Source: Diphasiastrum complanatum
Lineage: Eukaryota; Streptophyta; Lycopodiopsida; Lycopodiales; Lycopodiaceae
Length of the DNA stretch: 64,000 nucleotides
Direction of reading: 5' to 3'
Assembly: GCA_029204225.1 (NCBI GenBank)
Contig: CM055108.1
Coordinates: forward strand, 49,180,996-49,244,995
Shown here: positions 22,753-36,400 of the stretch, one piece after another
How the letters are laid out: the number at the start of each line of letters is the position of its first letter
Numbering within the stretch: the stretch's first letter is position 1
Made by a program: the position numbers and the translations under genes
The notes under the pieces: generated by a model
What the model saw: the letters and a program-made list of their open reading frames with translations, nothing else
Told to the model about the DNA's origin: nothing
The model's database searches: none

Positions 22753-25700
22753 ATGGTTGCTGATGCTTTATCTTTACCTCCTGCAGACCATTTGCGGCAG
22801 CAACAGCAACTAACATCGGAGTCAAAACATGAGAAACGTTCAGATCATGGGGGAGTTCCGCCGGTCCCAGTGCCATCAAACAAGAGCGATGAGCCCATTG
22901 TTCGAAAGCCACGGAACAGGGAAATTACATCTAGATACAAACTGGTATCTCAAACCAGCCATCGCTGCTCTTCTCCAGATTTTGGCCGCTCTTCTCATCC
23001 CCTCGAGTTGCCAAAGCGAGCGATGTCAGCCGACAGGAGGCATCCAACCACGCCTCTTAACTCGGACACCACGTCATCCATCCTGTTGCCAAAGTCTGGA
23101 AGAAAGGTTTCGAAGCAGCTATGGCCTCCTGATAACATATCTGCATCAAAGCAGATGAACTGCACTTTAAATGGTTGGCGTGAAGAAAACATTTTACTGA
23201 AAGACGTCAATGGCGTGCAGGGATCTACATGCCAAAATGATGTGAGCCAGGAAAATGCAATGGAACCGCTAGTGGTTAGATGCAGTGGAGCCGATCAGGC
23301 TGAGAATTTGCGGCCTATTGGTAATTTTCACGAGAAGCGTGATGCATCTTGGGCTGATATTGGAAGCAATTCTAAAAGAGGAAGCTATGCCGTTAGCCGC
23401 AGCTTAGATTTCTACGCTGAGAGGCAAAGGTCGGGTGGTGATAATAAATCTGCTATCCGGTTGAATAATTCCTCTTCCAGAAATGCTTCCGCAAAACTTT
23501 TGGCCCGATCTAGGAACGATTTCTCACATCACGTTCAACACAGTTCCACATCAGAGAATAAAGTGATCTCAATACCGGATCCGCAAAACTGCGACATAGC
23601 AAAGCCTTCCGGTGCTGTTGATAATCCAGAGTCGGCCAAAGGAGAAGATTTTGGTCATCTTCGTCTTCTTTCTGATGAAGGTGAGATGACAAGCAGCGAG
23701 CCTTCAGTTAGTTCTGATTTTGAGGCTTCAGGGCTGCTGGTAGGACTATCTGTTCGAGGCGCAAAAGTAAGAGATAATAAGGCCACAATGAGAGGAACTA
23801 TTGTACCTGCTCGCTTTTGGCAGGAGCTAGGGAGCCGTATGAGGCGTTTCTCTGAGGGGGAGTGCACGGGGGCATCTGCATCGGAGTCAGATAATCTGAA
23901 AGGAAGCAGAAGAACAAAAGCCACATTCACGGGATCAGCGGCAGCAGCTAGTCCTCCTCTGTCTCCCTCTACTTTAAGCAAATCCACGCAGTTTGTTTCT
24001 TCTTTGAAGGAATTGCCGAATCTTCCCAAAACAAGGGTGTCCCAAAATGGTCGGCACATGAGCCAATCCATCACTTCGAGTGCTGTTTTGGATGGTCGCA
24101 AGGGAAGGAAGAATTTGAATCAACAGGAAGAGGCTCATTATCTTCGCATTCTGCAGAATCGGCTTTTACAGTGGCGGTTTGTGAATGCGCAAGCTGAGTT
24201 TGCAAACTCTTCTCAACAAGCTGCAGCTGAGGTACTGTATGAACATACTTCCTCTTTCTATCAGCAAATCCTTTAACTAGACTGCTCGATCAACTGCTAA
24301 AGAAGAAGTTATAAAACAAGCAAATACGGACTTATCTGTCACAAGTAATTCAAAGGGGAGATTTGTCTTGGTCAACTCGTTAGAACAAGTGCATTTGTGA
24401 GCAACTCCACAAAGGGCTTGCCCATGTAATCCTGAGCAGCGTCAACAAGGAGGTGGACAAGAGTGTTTCTATTTGGAATTATCCTTATCATCTTCCCAAA
24501 CTCCAACAATGCCCTTCGTCACGTATTGGTCACATAAGTATCAAAACTACTCTGAGAAGCAATGTCTTCACTCTGATATGAGCATTGCGACACTGACCAT
24601 CCTCACGAAATTTATCACATAAGTATCAAACGTCCTTAAAGAAGCGAAGGCTGTACTATGAGCATCGCAAGTGCGAATAGAGTGGAGTTTTCAAATTATC
24701 TACAAGTACAGAAGTTCAGAACTATAGAAAAAACCTTTTCCAGACGTTCTTTTTTGACCATTTGAGCAGTCTTACCTTTGCAAATGCCAAAAAGTTTGAA
24801 TGTTAGCATGCTATTCTGAAGTTCAAATCATGTCTAGACAAGACGCGTCTATGAGCAATCTGGTTTGACCGGGTTTAACTCTCAGAATATGGGTTTAAAC
24901 TTTGTATAAGTTTCGGTCCAGCACGTAGATCTTTGGACAATTGCCCTTTCTATAAGAACGTCAACAGTGTAGTTCCAGTGATAAAATTGCGTCGTAAGAT
25001 TCTCATGATTGAACTTATTTCTGTGTGACCTTGTACGTACATATGCGCGTGATTGAAATTGAACTTCAGACTTTGTGAGAAGACGAGTTATCCACTATTA
25101 GGCTACATATGTGGGGATTATGGTCTTAAAAAATGTCCCACTTTTCATTTTCTTCCCATGCTACATTTGGTGAATCAACCTTATCCACTTGCACGACGTT
25201 CCACATTTCTAATCGCTCCAAAGCAATGGCATCTTTGAAAGTTTTCCTTGCTTTAAACTTGCAATTTTATTGTTATCTTTAGAGGTGAAATTCTTGCTCT
25301 TCAAGAGATGGATTAGCACAATCAGCTAAGATGCATAATTTGCTAAAGTGACACACGATGAACTTAGGACAAACACATGGTCTTTGAGTACGTCTATAAG
25401 GCAAACATTTGGAATGTCGAGCTTTTTGGTTGATGTATTTCATGAGCTCTTAATTGTGATACATAAATTGGTTTGGGACCCAAATGTTTTGATTTAGTAT
25501 TTTGGACCTACATTATTAAGGTAGTCATTATTGTTAGATCAATAGCATGTAAAACGATTAAGCTACTGACAAATGTGCATGCAAACAATCATCAGCAGAA
25601 TGATCACAAAACGAGAGACGAGCGACAGCCAAAATGATTCTTTGAGTGTGTGTTCTTTTCAAAAACAATGATCTGTACAAATAGCACTTTCTCAGTGCAT

Positions 25701-28700
25701 ATCAAGAAACCACCATTTCGCACTTCCTCGTTCACATGACAAGAAAACAACATAAACTAACTTAACCGTTAACCATGTACATGACCTAGCCTGTATTGCA
25801 TTACGTCCGTTAACTATGTACACGACCTATTCTGAATTGCATCAGGTCTAGTCTGTATTCACATTGACCCAACAATCCCCAACTCAATTCATGGATACGT
25901 AATCCTAACATCTCTCTTAGCATGATAAATCTATCCCTGTTCAAGGGCTTGCTTAGTCAATAGATTTGCTACCATTAGCTTGGTGCAACAATACTCTAAT
26001 TTGATTACACCGCTTTGCACTAAGTCCTTAACAAAATGATACTGCATTTCAATATGCTTGCTTTTCTTGTGGAAGCCTCCATTTTAGCATAAGGCAATGC
26101 ATCCTTGGTTGTCATTCCTCAAGCTCATATTCTGAGAACAGATTCCAATCTCCTGGCATAAGTTGTTTATCCAAACGTATTCTTTCGCTCCCCGACACAG
26201 GCTCATGTACTCGGTCTCAGTGGAGGACAGTGCCACTGACTTTTGCTTGATGCTTCCCCAACTCAGTGCCGCTCCGTTCATGATGAATAGGTAACCACTG
26301 GTTGATTTCCTGTCATTGACATCCCCTCCCCAATCGGAGTCTATGTATCCACTTATCAAATCATTTCTGACACTGTAATGCAGGGCATAACTGACCGTTC
26401 CTTTTAGATATCTGATCACCCTCTTGCAAGCTCTCCAGTGCTCTATACCTGGATTCTTTGTGAACCTGCTCAGTTGTCTGGCGGTGGCTATGTCCTAGTG
26501 CAGATCATGGGGTGCATGATGGATCCTATCAGGCTTCTGTATGGGCATAGATCCATCTGCTTCCTTTCCTTGTCTGAAATCAGAGACATATATGCACTTA
26601 GTCTGACAACTGGGTCCAAAGGTACTCCTAGGCTGGTCGAATCCGACATGCCATACTTCTCTATTACGCTCTTGATATACCTTTCCTGGGATAGCCACAT
26701 TTCTTTGGTGCCTCTGTCCCTTTTGATGTGAATTCCCAAGCACAGTAGTGAAGATCTCCCAAGTCCATCATATCAAACTCCCTGCTTAATTCCTCTTTGC
26801 ATTCCTGAACAGACAGAGTATTATTCCCTATAACAATCATGTCATCGACATATATTGCTATTATCAAGAAAACCCTGATCACGCTTGTAGAAGATGCTAT
26901 TGTCAGACACACATTTATTGAACGACCTGTCTAAGATGTGTTTCTCAATTGTTTCAAACCAAACTCTCGAGGCTTGTTTGCGTCCGTAGATGGCCCTGTT
27001 GAGTTTGCAGACCTTTCCTTCATCTGCCTTGAATCCTTCCGGTTGCTGCATATACACCTCATCATGCAAGATGCCGTTTAAGAAGGCCGTCTTCACATCT
27101 AACTGGTGTATCTCGTAAACCTGAGCAGTTGCCCATGCCAGCAATATTATGGCGACTAAAGCAAATGTTTCTTCAAAGTCCATTCCCTCGACCTGAGCAC
27201 ACCCCTTTGCCACTAGCCTGGCCTTGAACCTTTCTATCCCTCCATGTGCATCATATTTCAGTTTGTATATCCACTTGCAACCAATCGCCTTCCTTCCCTT
27301 TGGCAAATCAGTGAGGGTTCATGCGTCATTCTTGTGCATGGATTCCATCTCATCTCAATCCCAAAGGACGAAAATTCCAAAAATGTCGACACCGTGAGCC
27401 GTTTCTGAGTAGTTATGCAGATTGTGTAAAAACACGAAGAAATCTGCAGGTCTGGATCAAAGTTGGATGAAGATTAAAATGTTGATTAGTCGATTAGTAG
27501 GAGAATAATCCAACACTCCCCCTTAATCTGAATCCATGATGACAGACTGCCATTGTTCCCTGTCCTTGCTCACGCATGCTTGTTTGTAGCTGTCCGGCTC
27601 TGCACGTTCCCTTTCAACCAACATAGCCATGTCCTTTAGCTTCGATGGTAGCTTCCTGGCCCTCGTTGATCGTCTTAGTGCTTGTTCCTGCTCAGGAATT
27701 GTAGATTCAATATAATCATCCTCCGCTTCTGTAATGATTCTCTCACCCTCTTGGGCTGCCTCGATCTCTTCAAGGGGTTCTTTTGATGTGTTCCCTGAAC
27801 TGCTCATTTCCACCACTTTTTCTTCAGAAATGCTGCTGTTGTCCAAGATCATGATCACAGGAACCTTTGACACTCCCCCAGAAATTCTTGGTTCCTTGAT
27901 GCACCTTCCATCTGACTCGTACGTCTCATCTTCGTTGAAGATTGCATCTCTGGCTATCAAAAATTTCTTTCCTATTGGATCATAAAGCTTGTATCCCATA
28001 ACCCCATCCGGATATCCTACAAATACGCACTTCAATCCTTTCGCATCCAACTTTTTTTCTCTTTTCTTTTGGAATGAGGGTGTAGGCCACACATCCAAAA
28101 ACTTTCAAGTACCCTACATTGGATCTTTTCTTGAACCATAGTTCAAAAGGAGTCTTTTTTTTTATAGCTTTGGTGGGGCATCGATTGAGCACATGGCATG
28201 CCGTGTTGATTACTTTCCCCCACAGGTTTCTCGGAAGATCCTTCTCGTGGAGCATGCACCTCACCATCTCTACTAAGGTGCGATTCTTGCGCTCTGCCAC
28301 CCCGTTCTGCTCTGGGGTGTACGGGACTGTGAACTCCCTTTTGATGCCATGGACTCTACAGAAGGCATCGAATTCCTTGCTTTGGTACTCTCCCCCATTG
28401 TCGCATCTGAGAATCTTTACCCTCCTGCTTGTCTGGTTCTCTGCTGGTGCCACAAAGGATTTGAAGCTGTCTAACGTTTGGCTCTTGTTCTTTATCAGAC
28501 ACAACCTGATGACTCTGGTCGTCTATGAAAGATACAAAGTATTTCGATACTCCTATGGACTCGACATCCATGGGTCCGCACAGGTTTGAATGCACCAATT
28601 CCAGTAGGTTAGATGCTCGATCTGACGGGTTTCTTGACAACGGAATTTTGTGCTGTTTGCCATAAACGCATGCCTCGCACTTGTCAATGCATTCATCCAA

Positions 28701-31700
28701 GTTGTAGTCGAAATCATCCAGCATGAATTCCTTAGCCAACCTCTGCAGATTCCTTCCTCCCAGATGTCCCATCCTCATGTGCCACATGTTATTCTTTGTC
28801 TTGGATTCCAGACTTACGTAGGCTAGTGATCTTTCAACCGTTCCTCCTTGAAGTTGATAGAGACCGCTCGAGCCCATCTTGAATCCTATGGCTATGATGT
28901 CTTCTTCTTCATCAGAGATCACACAGCCTTGTCTCTTGAATGACACCTCCAATCCTTTGTCTGTGAGGCATCCTACAGAGATCAGGTTTTTGGCCAAGTT
29001 TGGCACGTGGAGCACCTCTTGGATTATCAAGCTCCCTTCCCTTGCCTAGCCATACTCCAACTGATCCAATGCCAACCATGTCCGCTCTGCCTCTGTCCCC
29101 TACGGTGATCTCCCTCTTTCTTGTGACCAATTCATACGTGATGAATCCTGCTCTCTCAAATGTCATGTGGGATGTTGCCCCACAAATCCACGTACCAGCA
29201 GGTGTCCACTGTCTCTTCCAGCTCCTTGTCAACATCAAACCGCACCACGCTTTCGCTGCTGCATCCTGATGAGGCATCCCGATGAGGCGCTTGACTGACT
29301 TTCTGGATCTTTGATCACGACCATAAGGCCATAAACTTTAGGAGCCTCTTCATCTTCCTCGACACCACCTTATCTCCATGCTTTACATTCCATAAAGCTT
29401 AAATAGCCAAACATTAGGAGTCTAGAAAATGCTGTAAGCCCCACCTCAGGTCATCCTTCTTCTTGAGGCAATCTTGGATGAAGTGACCAACCTGGTCGCA
29501 ATAGAAACACCTCTTTTCTGATTTCTTTTTCTTCCCATCGATCCATCCTTGCCCTCCTCCCTATTCGAACTGCTTTCCTTCCTTGATGAGGGTCCTCTTG
29601 AAAGCAGCGCCATTTCGTTAGGAGATTCGTTAGGAGTGTAGGAAATCAAAGTGCCAAGATTATTCTAACATTCAATTTCCATATACAAGAAGAAGAAGAA
29701 GAAGAGGAGGAAGAGGGTTAGGTGCCCTTAAGGAGAGAGAAAATAATAGCAATGCTTGAAAGGGAATGAATTACAAATGAACAATGAGTACATATAAATA
29801 GGCCTTCCAAGGGCCTAGACTCTTCCGAACTCTAAGTTCTAGAACCTTCCAAAATCACTACTACTTATAGGGCACTCCCAAAAGTCAAGATAGGGTCCCT
29901 TAACATAATTAGACTTTACTTAGACCCTCGAGTTACCACTAGACCAAAATTGGGTCCAACTTAACTAAAACTATCTTAACATGGTCTAAATAATAAACCT
30001 ATCCCATAATTACACAAGTCTCAACCTTTTGGGTTCAAAGTAACCTATGGGAAACTAACATTATCATTTATTATTTTAACACTCCCCTTAAATGCTAATG
30101 TAAAAAACATAACATGACAGAAGTAGAATGGAAAAAATTGCAACAAAATGCAAAATGTTGCTTGCTGTCCAAAACTTCATGTAACCAAAAAAACTCCAAC
30201 TCGAAGTAGTCGAAGTTGCCGAAATCTCAGCCCCAATCAATGCCCGATGTTGAAGAGATGTAGAATAGCATCAAGTCGAAGAGTGAAGACAAGCATGGCT
30301 CCATCCAAAATAGGTAACCAAAAAACCAGCCACAAGCCGAAATATGGATTGGCAATCCATCAATGGTTCCCACATGATTCCATAAGTCTTCTTACAACAA
30401 AGAAACAGAAAGAAGAGTATGATACTCTTTTACCATCACATCCTCCCAAATCTTACTATCAATGATCTGCTCACTAACACTAGGTAAGGCAACACCGTCA
30501 TCATAAGAAGTAAGCATGAAAACATGAAAATCAGCATAAGGTACTGATTTTGGTTTCCTCCAAGGTAAAAAGATGCTTTGCTATCCCGCAAAGACTCGGA
30601 CAGCCAACAAGAGGCTGTAGCAGGCTGTCTAACAGCCAGAAGATCACCAACACTTTGCTGTCCGAAGTGTTCCGAATGAGGACTTTGCTGGCCAAAAACC
30701 TTCCGCAGGCCGTTCCCGCTCACGATGTAACACAGGCTGAAAATGATCAATAAATCATGGCTGAATCTGCTGTCCACCATCTTCAAGAAAAAAACCAGCA
30801 GCTTGTCACTTTGAACCAATGTACTAATTGACATGATTTTTTCCCCTCCTCCATTAATACAAAATGGCTTCAAAAAATGCTTGATTTCAGCCTTTTCTAA
30901 AACATTAACTTGAGAAGCTTGCTCATAAAGTTCTTCACCTATGCATCCATCATTTGCAACAAATGGCTCAAGAGAAGACGAATGCTCTACCATACCAACG
31001 TTCCGATGCAAACTTGTACTTGTAGAAAGACAATGATCAAACCAATGAAAGAGCTTGATCATCATGTCGATGCCAAACCTCAGCTTGCAACTCCATGAAG
31101 AATAGTTGGTGCCATCCAACATATCTTCGCCCGAACAAGTACGAATAGCCTCCAAATCTCTTGCCATAAGAACTAGCCAAGAAGATAAACTTTTTCAAAC
31201 CCTAAATGTGCCCTAAAAGAAACAAAAACCAGCAAGTATCAAATTTGAAAAATCAGCATCGGAATGTGTCCAGACCACACATAGATGGATCTAGGAATTC
31301 GCCCTCCTACAAGCCTTGTGTGCTGAAAATTTCAGCCTGAAATTGCAATACAAACTCAAAAAAACCAACAAGCAAAGAATTAGGTTAGCCTCCAACAAAG
31401 CTTTTTTCGGAACCCTTCTTTCTTGCCAAAAAGTGTGAAGAATACACACACGGATAGGGCTGTTGCAAACACCCTACAAATGGTAATATGCTATCCAATT
31501 TTCAGCCTCGGAATGTGATCGGATCATCACAAAAGAATGGCGCCTTCTTCCACACCTGGAAACAAGCAAAAAGAAGTAGATCTTCACTTTGTAAAATCAG
31601 CAAGGGTGCTGATTTTTCAGCCAAATCAGAAGATAAAAATTGCTTGTAGATGGGCGCCATCCTGCAAAAGAGCAAATCTAAAAAATAGGGCAATAGCGGA

Positions 31701-33385
31701 TCAACGGAAGTAGGATAAACCTACACGGATGTGGGCGACCTAAAAGCAGCCCCGAAGAAGATAATTAATGGCACCTTCCTGCAACTTGAAAAATCAGCAA
31801 ACAACAACCTGATTTTTGGGTGCCCAAAATCTTATTATCTTCTTTGATGAGTGGTGCCCTTCTGCAAAACGGAAAAGAGTCAAAATTGAATGGATCTTCA
31901 CTCCAAAAAATCAGCAAAGGTGCTGAATTTTTGTGATCCCTAAGTGAAGACGATCTCTTTTGGTAGGGCACCTTAAATCAAGCATAGAAGATCCATGGCT
32001 CTGATATCATTTTGCCAAGATCCTTCTAACATTCAATCTCCATATACAAGAAGAAGAAGAAGAAGAAGAGGGAGAGGGTTAGGCGCCCTCAAGGAGAGAG
32101 AAAGTAGTAGCGATGCTTGAAAGAGAATGAATAACAAATGAACAATGAGTACATATAAATACGCCTTCCAAGGGCCTAGACTCCTCCAACTCTAAGTTCT
32201 AGAACCTTCCAAATCCACTACTAATTATAGGGCACTCCCAAAAGTTAAGATAGGGTCCCTTAATATAATTAGCCTTTACTTGGACCCACGACTTACCACT
32301 AGACCGAAATTGGTTCCAACTTAACTAAAACTGTATTAACATGGTCAAAATAATAAACCTACCCCATGGTTACACAAGTCTCAATCTTTTGGGTCAAAGT
32401 AACCTATGGAAAACTAACATTATCATTTATTATTTCTAACAAGGAGGTGGGTTCACCTTGCACCATGCCCCTTCTTGCAGCAGTCTTCTAGTGACAAATT
32501 TGAGATTGAGCCTCTCTTCGAAGCCATCCAGGGTCTTCACTAATGGATCGTAGCTCACAGGCAGACTGGTTATTAGAGTGTAGACCAGCTGCCTCTTGTC
32601 TAGCACGGCCCCTGCTGTTTCCATTTGTCTCCAAATGGATTTCACCTTGTCCATGTGAGCCCCCATCGGATCCCCTTCGATCATCTTGATTGTTGTCGCA
32701 GACTCAAAATACTGGAGAAGCCAGCTGCTTCATACACCCTTTTGAGCGTTCCCCATACTTCCCTGGCCGTTTCAGTATCCCGCACTTGGGCAACAGCCGC
32801 ATCCCCTATAGTGCCATGCACAGCGTCATATACGCTTTAGCCTCCTTCACATTGACGATCTCTGCCTGTGTTGCATTTTTCGGGCACCCTTCTTCGTCCA
32901 TCTCAACGATCTCGCTCCCATCTATCACCCCCCCCCCCTCCCTTAAGAGGATTTTCAGCTTCCAGTTCCAGGATGAGTAATTGGAACCATCCAGACATTC
33001 AATCATTCGGAAATCCGCCCCGCTGTCACTCGCCAGACGAATCTTGACTCACTCAAGCTCACCTTTTGCTTTGTTGGTGTGACCGCTGTCTCGTGCCGCA
33101 GATCTTGATTGAAAGCTGATATCCTCAGCATTTCGCACTTCACCGTGGTTACGTTCTTAGCCTTTAGTTTATGTCAACTGAGGCTAGAGCAGTTCTCTGA
33201 AAAGCCGTCCCCTTTGAAATTCTTCTGCTTGCTAATTGAGGGTCATTTTCGGCAAAGTTCTGAGAGAGAGAGAGGCAGACAGACAGAGAGAGACAGCTTT
33301 ATTGTTTGGAATACCAAAAGGTACATAAGGCCAACTAAAGAGTACATCTCAAGTGTCTCTAACTTAAAAGCCTTAAAATGTCTTT

Positions 33386-33418
<33 letters not shown>

Positions 33419-36400
33419 TAGAGAGAGAGAGAGAGTGTGTGTGTTGAAGATCATCATTTGTAAGTGGCTTCTACTAGTGTTGGATTTTGCACTTGAATGA
33501 AGTGTCAGATTTTGCACTTGAATGAAGTGTCAGATATCATGTTGTGTGTTATCTTCTCCTTAAATCTAATGAATAGTTTTGTGATTTTGTGTGATTGATT
33601 GAACACTTAGTTATGTTCGCTTTTCCGTGGAAATCTTTCAATGCTTTGATCTTCTTGTCAAATTGCGACTGCAACTTTTCCATCTGTTCCTGTTGGTTTG
33701 GTTCTTTTTTGAATGAAATTGTTATGCTTGAAAAATCGATAATATGATGCTTGTCTTTTCCTAATAATGAAGGCTGTTTGTTACTTTTGCAGAGCATGCT
33801 ATGCAACAGTTGGCTCCAAACTTCTGATTTGAGGATGTCAGTGATTGAGAAGCGCATCAAACTGCAACAATCCAGACTGTCTATGAAAATTGAGTCTATA
33901 TTCTCTAGCCATGTAAAAACTTCACTCAAGTTGACTATGTTTACTATATATCAGCTAGAGTAGAAAAAAGTTCCACACAATATTCATCGTGTCCTAAATA
34001 TCTGCTGCGATTGTTTACATGAACAATTACTGAATTGATATTACTTTAGGCTATAATTGGCCGAAGTGGCTATCCTATGGAATCGCTTTATGAAATTCGG
34101 GGATTTAATCATTTCATTTTCTCTTAAAGGGAACTCTTGGTATCCAGCTAGCTGCTTGTTATTGATGTGTTTAGTTTGAAAAGGTACGTTAGGTAAATAA
34201 GGTGCTAAGAGCTTGTTATGGGATGTACCAGGGAGATATTGCTGTGTAGTATTGTGATCTTGAACTAGACCGTACACCTGATAGGTTTCACTTCTTCAGT
34301 TTGCTTATTTTGCAGTACATTCCATACAAACCTATTTTCATGACCCATGTAATGTTGTAAACAGAGATGGGTGGGTGACGGGTTATACAGACAAAACAAA
34401 AATTATAAAAAACTAACTCGACAACAGCCATGTAGCCAAGTTCCTGCTAAAATATGCCCCCTGTGTGTAATTTACATGACTTGCAAACTTCAAAGCTCAA
34501 TTGTGTCATCCTGACTTTCCAATGGACTCCAACACTTCCATCGAAGTCTAGATTTCATTTCTTATTTGTGAGTCAGTTTTAGATCCAATGAATTTTTTTC
34601 TACCAGAAAACAGAGAACAAGTTTGTGTGATAACTGAGCATCATTCCTCAATAACGAAATTTGTAACTGTTGTATTGGAACTTGCAAAGAGTAATGCAGA
34701 TAATAGAGACAGTTAAAGAACGAGTTTTCATCCTTGCATCACCAAACCAAATCAATGTCCTTCGTAATCACAAGAACAACTCCACTCCTGTCATGCTGCC
34801 TCAACTTTGAATCAGATATGTGAAAATAGCAGCTCCTATTTGTCAGAGTACTGGCAACTTTGATTTGCTGGCCTTTTAGTACCAAGGATGCTGAGTACGG
34901 TGGTTTTTGCAAGGCCAAATCTATATTTCAGCTTGTTCTGCATGCACTGACGCTTCTAGGAAAAATTTAAAAGTATAGCAAAAAACTTTGGCAGTGTGAA
35001 TCTGAGGAAAATTGGATGGAGAATGTTCCATGTATGTGCAATACCAAAATATCTAATTTCCTCCACAGCAATAGGTGAAATCAGTGGCTGTAGGAAAGTC
35101 CAGCGAAGTTCTTAGCTTCTCAATGCAAAGAATGCTAACCATTAAAGTACTATCTAGGACCTAGGGATGTTTTGCATCTTGATGCTGTTCATTACCAACA
35201 GATAGGCTTACATAACCTGTTTATTGCAGTTGTGGTTTTTGCAGTAGAGACTGGCACTTGCGAGCTTGACCGTGTAAACGAGCTTCAATGGACTAACAAA
35301 ATAGTGTTATAATGCTTATGCTCTGGAAAAATCAAAGTGATATACCTTCTGTTAGTAAATACTCGTTTGGATGATAAAATAAAAAAGATGTCAGCAAGGG
35401 GGTGTTTTAATATGAAAGCATAACCTGCAGACTGATATTTACATGATTGAGATTGACTGATCTTTTCAAAAGTAAAGCTTTTCGCGATGGTCAACGGTCC
35501 ATGCCCTCATTTGAAAATGTCACAAAAGTGAAACAACATCAGCTGTGGCTAACATAGGTGGTAGAAAGATACATTGACCTGCTCTATGAACTTACGATCA
35601 ATGATGACCTCCATCTGAATCATTAGAACAGAGAATCTCATGCAAGATTTTATGGATGTGTATTCCTTTAGATAAGACCAGAAGAGACTATAATTTTCAC
35701 CTCCCGACACAGATGTCTACGAATCTTTGATGTCATGTTGTCAGATAGGGCTTAGGCAGATGGGGCTTAGGTGTCAAACGTAGTTTATTTACTAATAGTT
35801 AATCCTTGGCTGTTTCTTCTGATCTTTCAGGTGGTACAAATGCATTATGCTGCTATTCTATCTTTTGGTCTAAAGTTTTCTTTCAGTTTATACTACGAGT
35901 TGTTGGCTGTCTTTAGCCATTACAATTTGGTTCCGTGCACTTGTGTTTCCAATTATTTTGAGCTAGTGTCTAACTTATTTACTTAATTTTCCTTTAGATC
36001 ATTCTTTTCAAGTTACCTCGACAGCACTTGCAGAATATCCAGTTTTGTCATTTGGTCAATGGAACGATGCACAAGATTGGAATGCTGGCTATGGATAGAA
36101 AGACTTTGTTTGCTCTAATATTTGGTTGAGCCATCTGCGTTTTTGATAAGCATATAGTTTCCTAATGCATAAGCACATGGAATTGGGTTTTCTGTTGGTT
36201 GTTCTCCATTGTTATCGACTCGAATGTTGGTAGGCTGTGTTTTATAACATCTATTAAGTGTACCTTACCAGAGTTTTCAAAATGCCAAAAACAAAATACT
36301 TGCTCTGCCGATTAAAAATGGCTTTTACCTGGAGCAGCACATCCAGCTTTGATGCTTGATATTATATACAGAAGAATTTCTTGTTGCACAGCATATGACT

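Larger units (their letters stand above)
29652..32441 (-). mobile_element. Non-autonomous LTR element nested in the copia gag
   Basis: Two LTRs of about 430 bp (29652-30081 and 32013-32441) flank 1.93 kb. On the minus strand the 5' LTR (right) is followed by a primer-site variant TGATATCAGAGCC (about 31997-32009), and AAGGGGAG precedes the 3' LTR (left). LTR ends are TGTTA...TTGGCA. No protease, integrase, RT or RNase H sequence is present; the single ORF starts like a copia Gag. Insertion split the host gag: knuckle-coding sequence is left of it, gag N-terminus right of it. I see no matching 5-bp duplication at the edges I chose. Confidence 0.88.
25532..33060 (-). mobile_element. Copia element in QWRF intron 1, minus strand, interrupted
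   Basis: Read on the minus strand: gag start near 33010, gag continuing to 32442, interruption by a nested LTR element (29652-32441), zinc knuckle near 29500, protease near 29190, integrase, RT, RNase H, purine tract GAGTTGGGGAT, 3' LTR (25874 down to 25532). Many frameshifts; clearly inactive. A 5' LTR to the right is not recognisable, so that side is truncated or decayed. Confidence 0.9.
24232..33792 (+). other. Intron 1 of the QWRF gene (9.6 kb), TE-filled
   Basis: Starts GTACTG, ends TTACTTTTGCAG. Contains a minus-strand copia element (25532 to about 33060), inside which a second LTR element (29652-32441) is inserted. 24300-25530 shows no recognisable feature. 33061-33792 has microsatellites and a short duplication only. 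Confidence 0.85.

Noticed and set aside
23655-24101. 148-residue minus-strand ORF
   Set aside because: It is antisense to QWRF exon 1, which is clearly coding on the plus strand.
29000-29269. Plus-strand ORFs over the intronic copia pol
   Set aside because: They are antisense to recognisable protease and integrase sequence on the minus strand.
25532-33060. Right-hand LTR of the intronic copia near 33.1 kb (shared CATTTCGCACTTC with 25.7 kb)
   Set aside because: Only 13 bases agree and the flanks do not align, so it was not called as an LTR.
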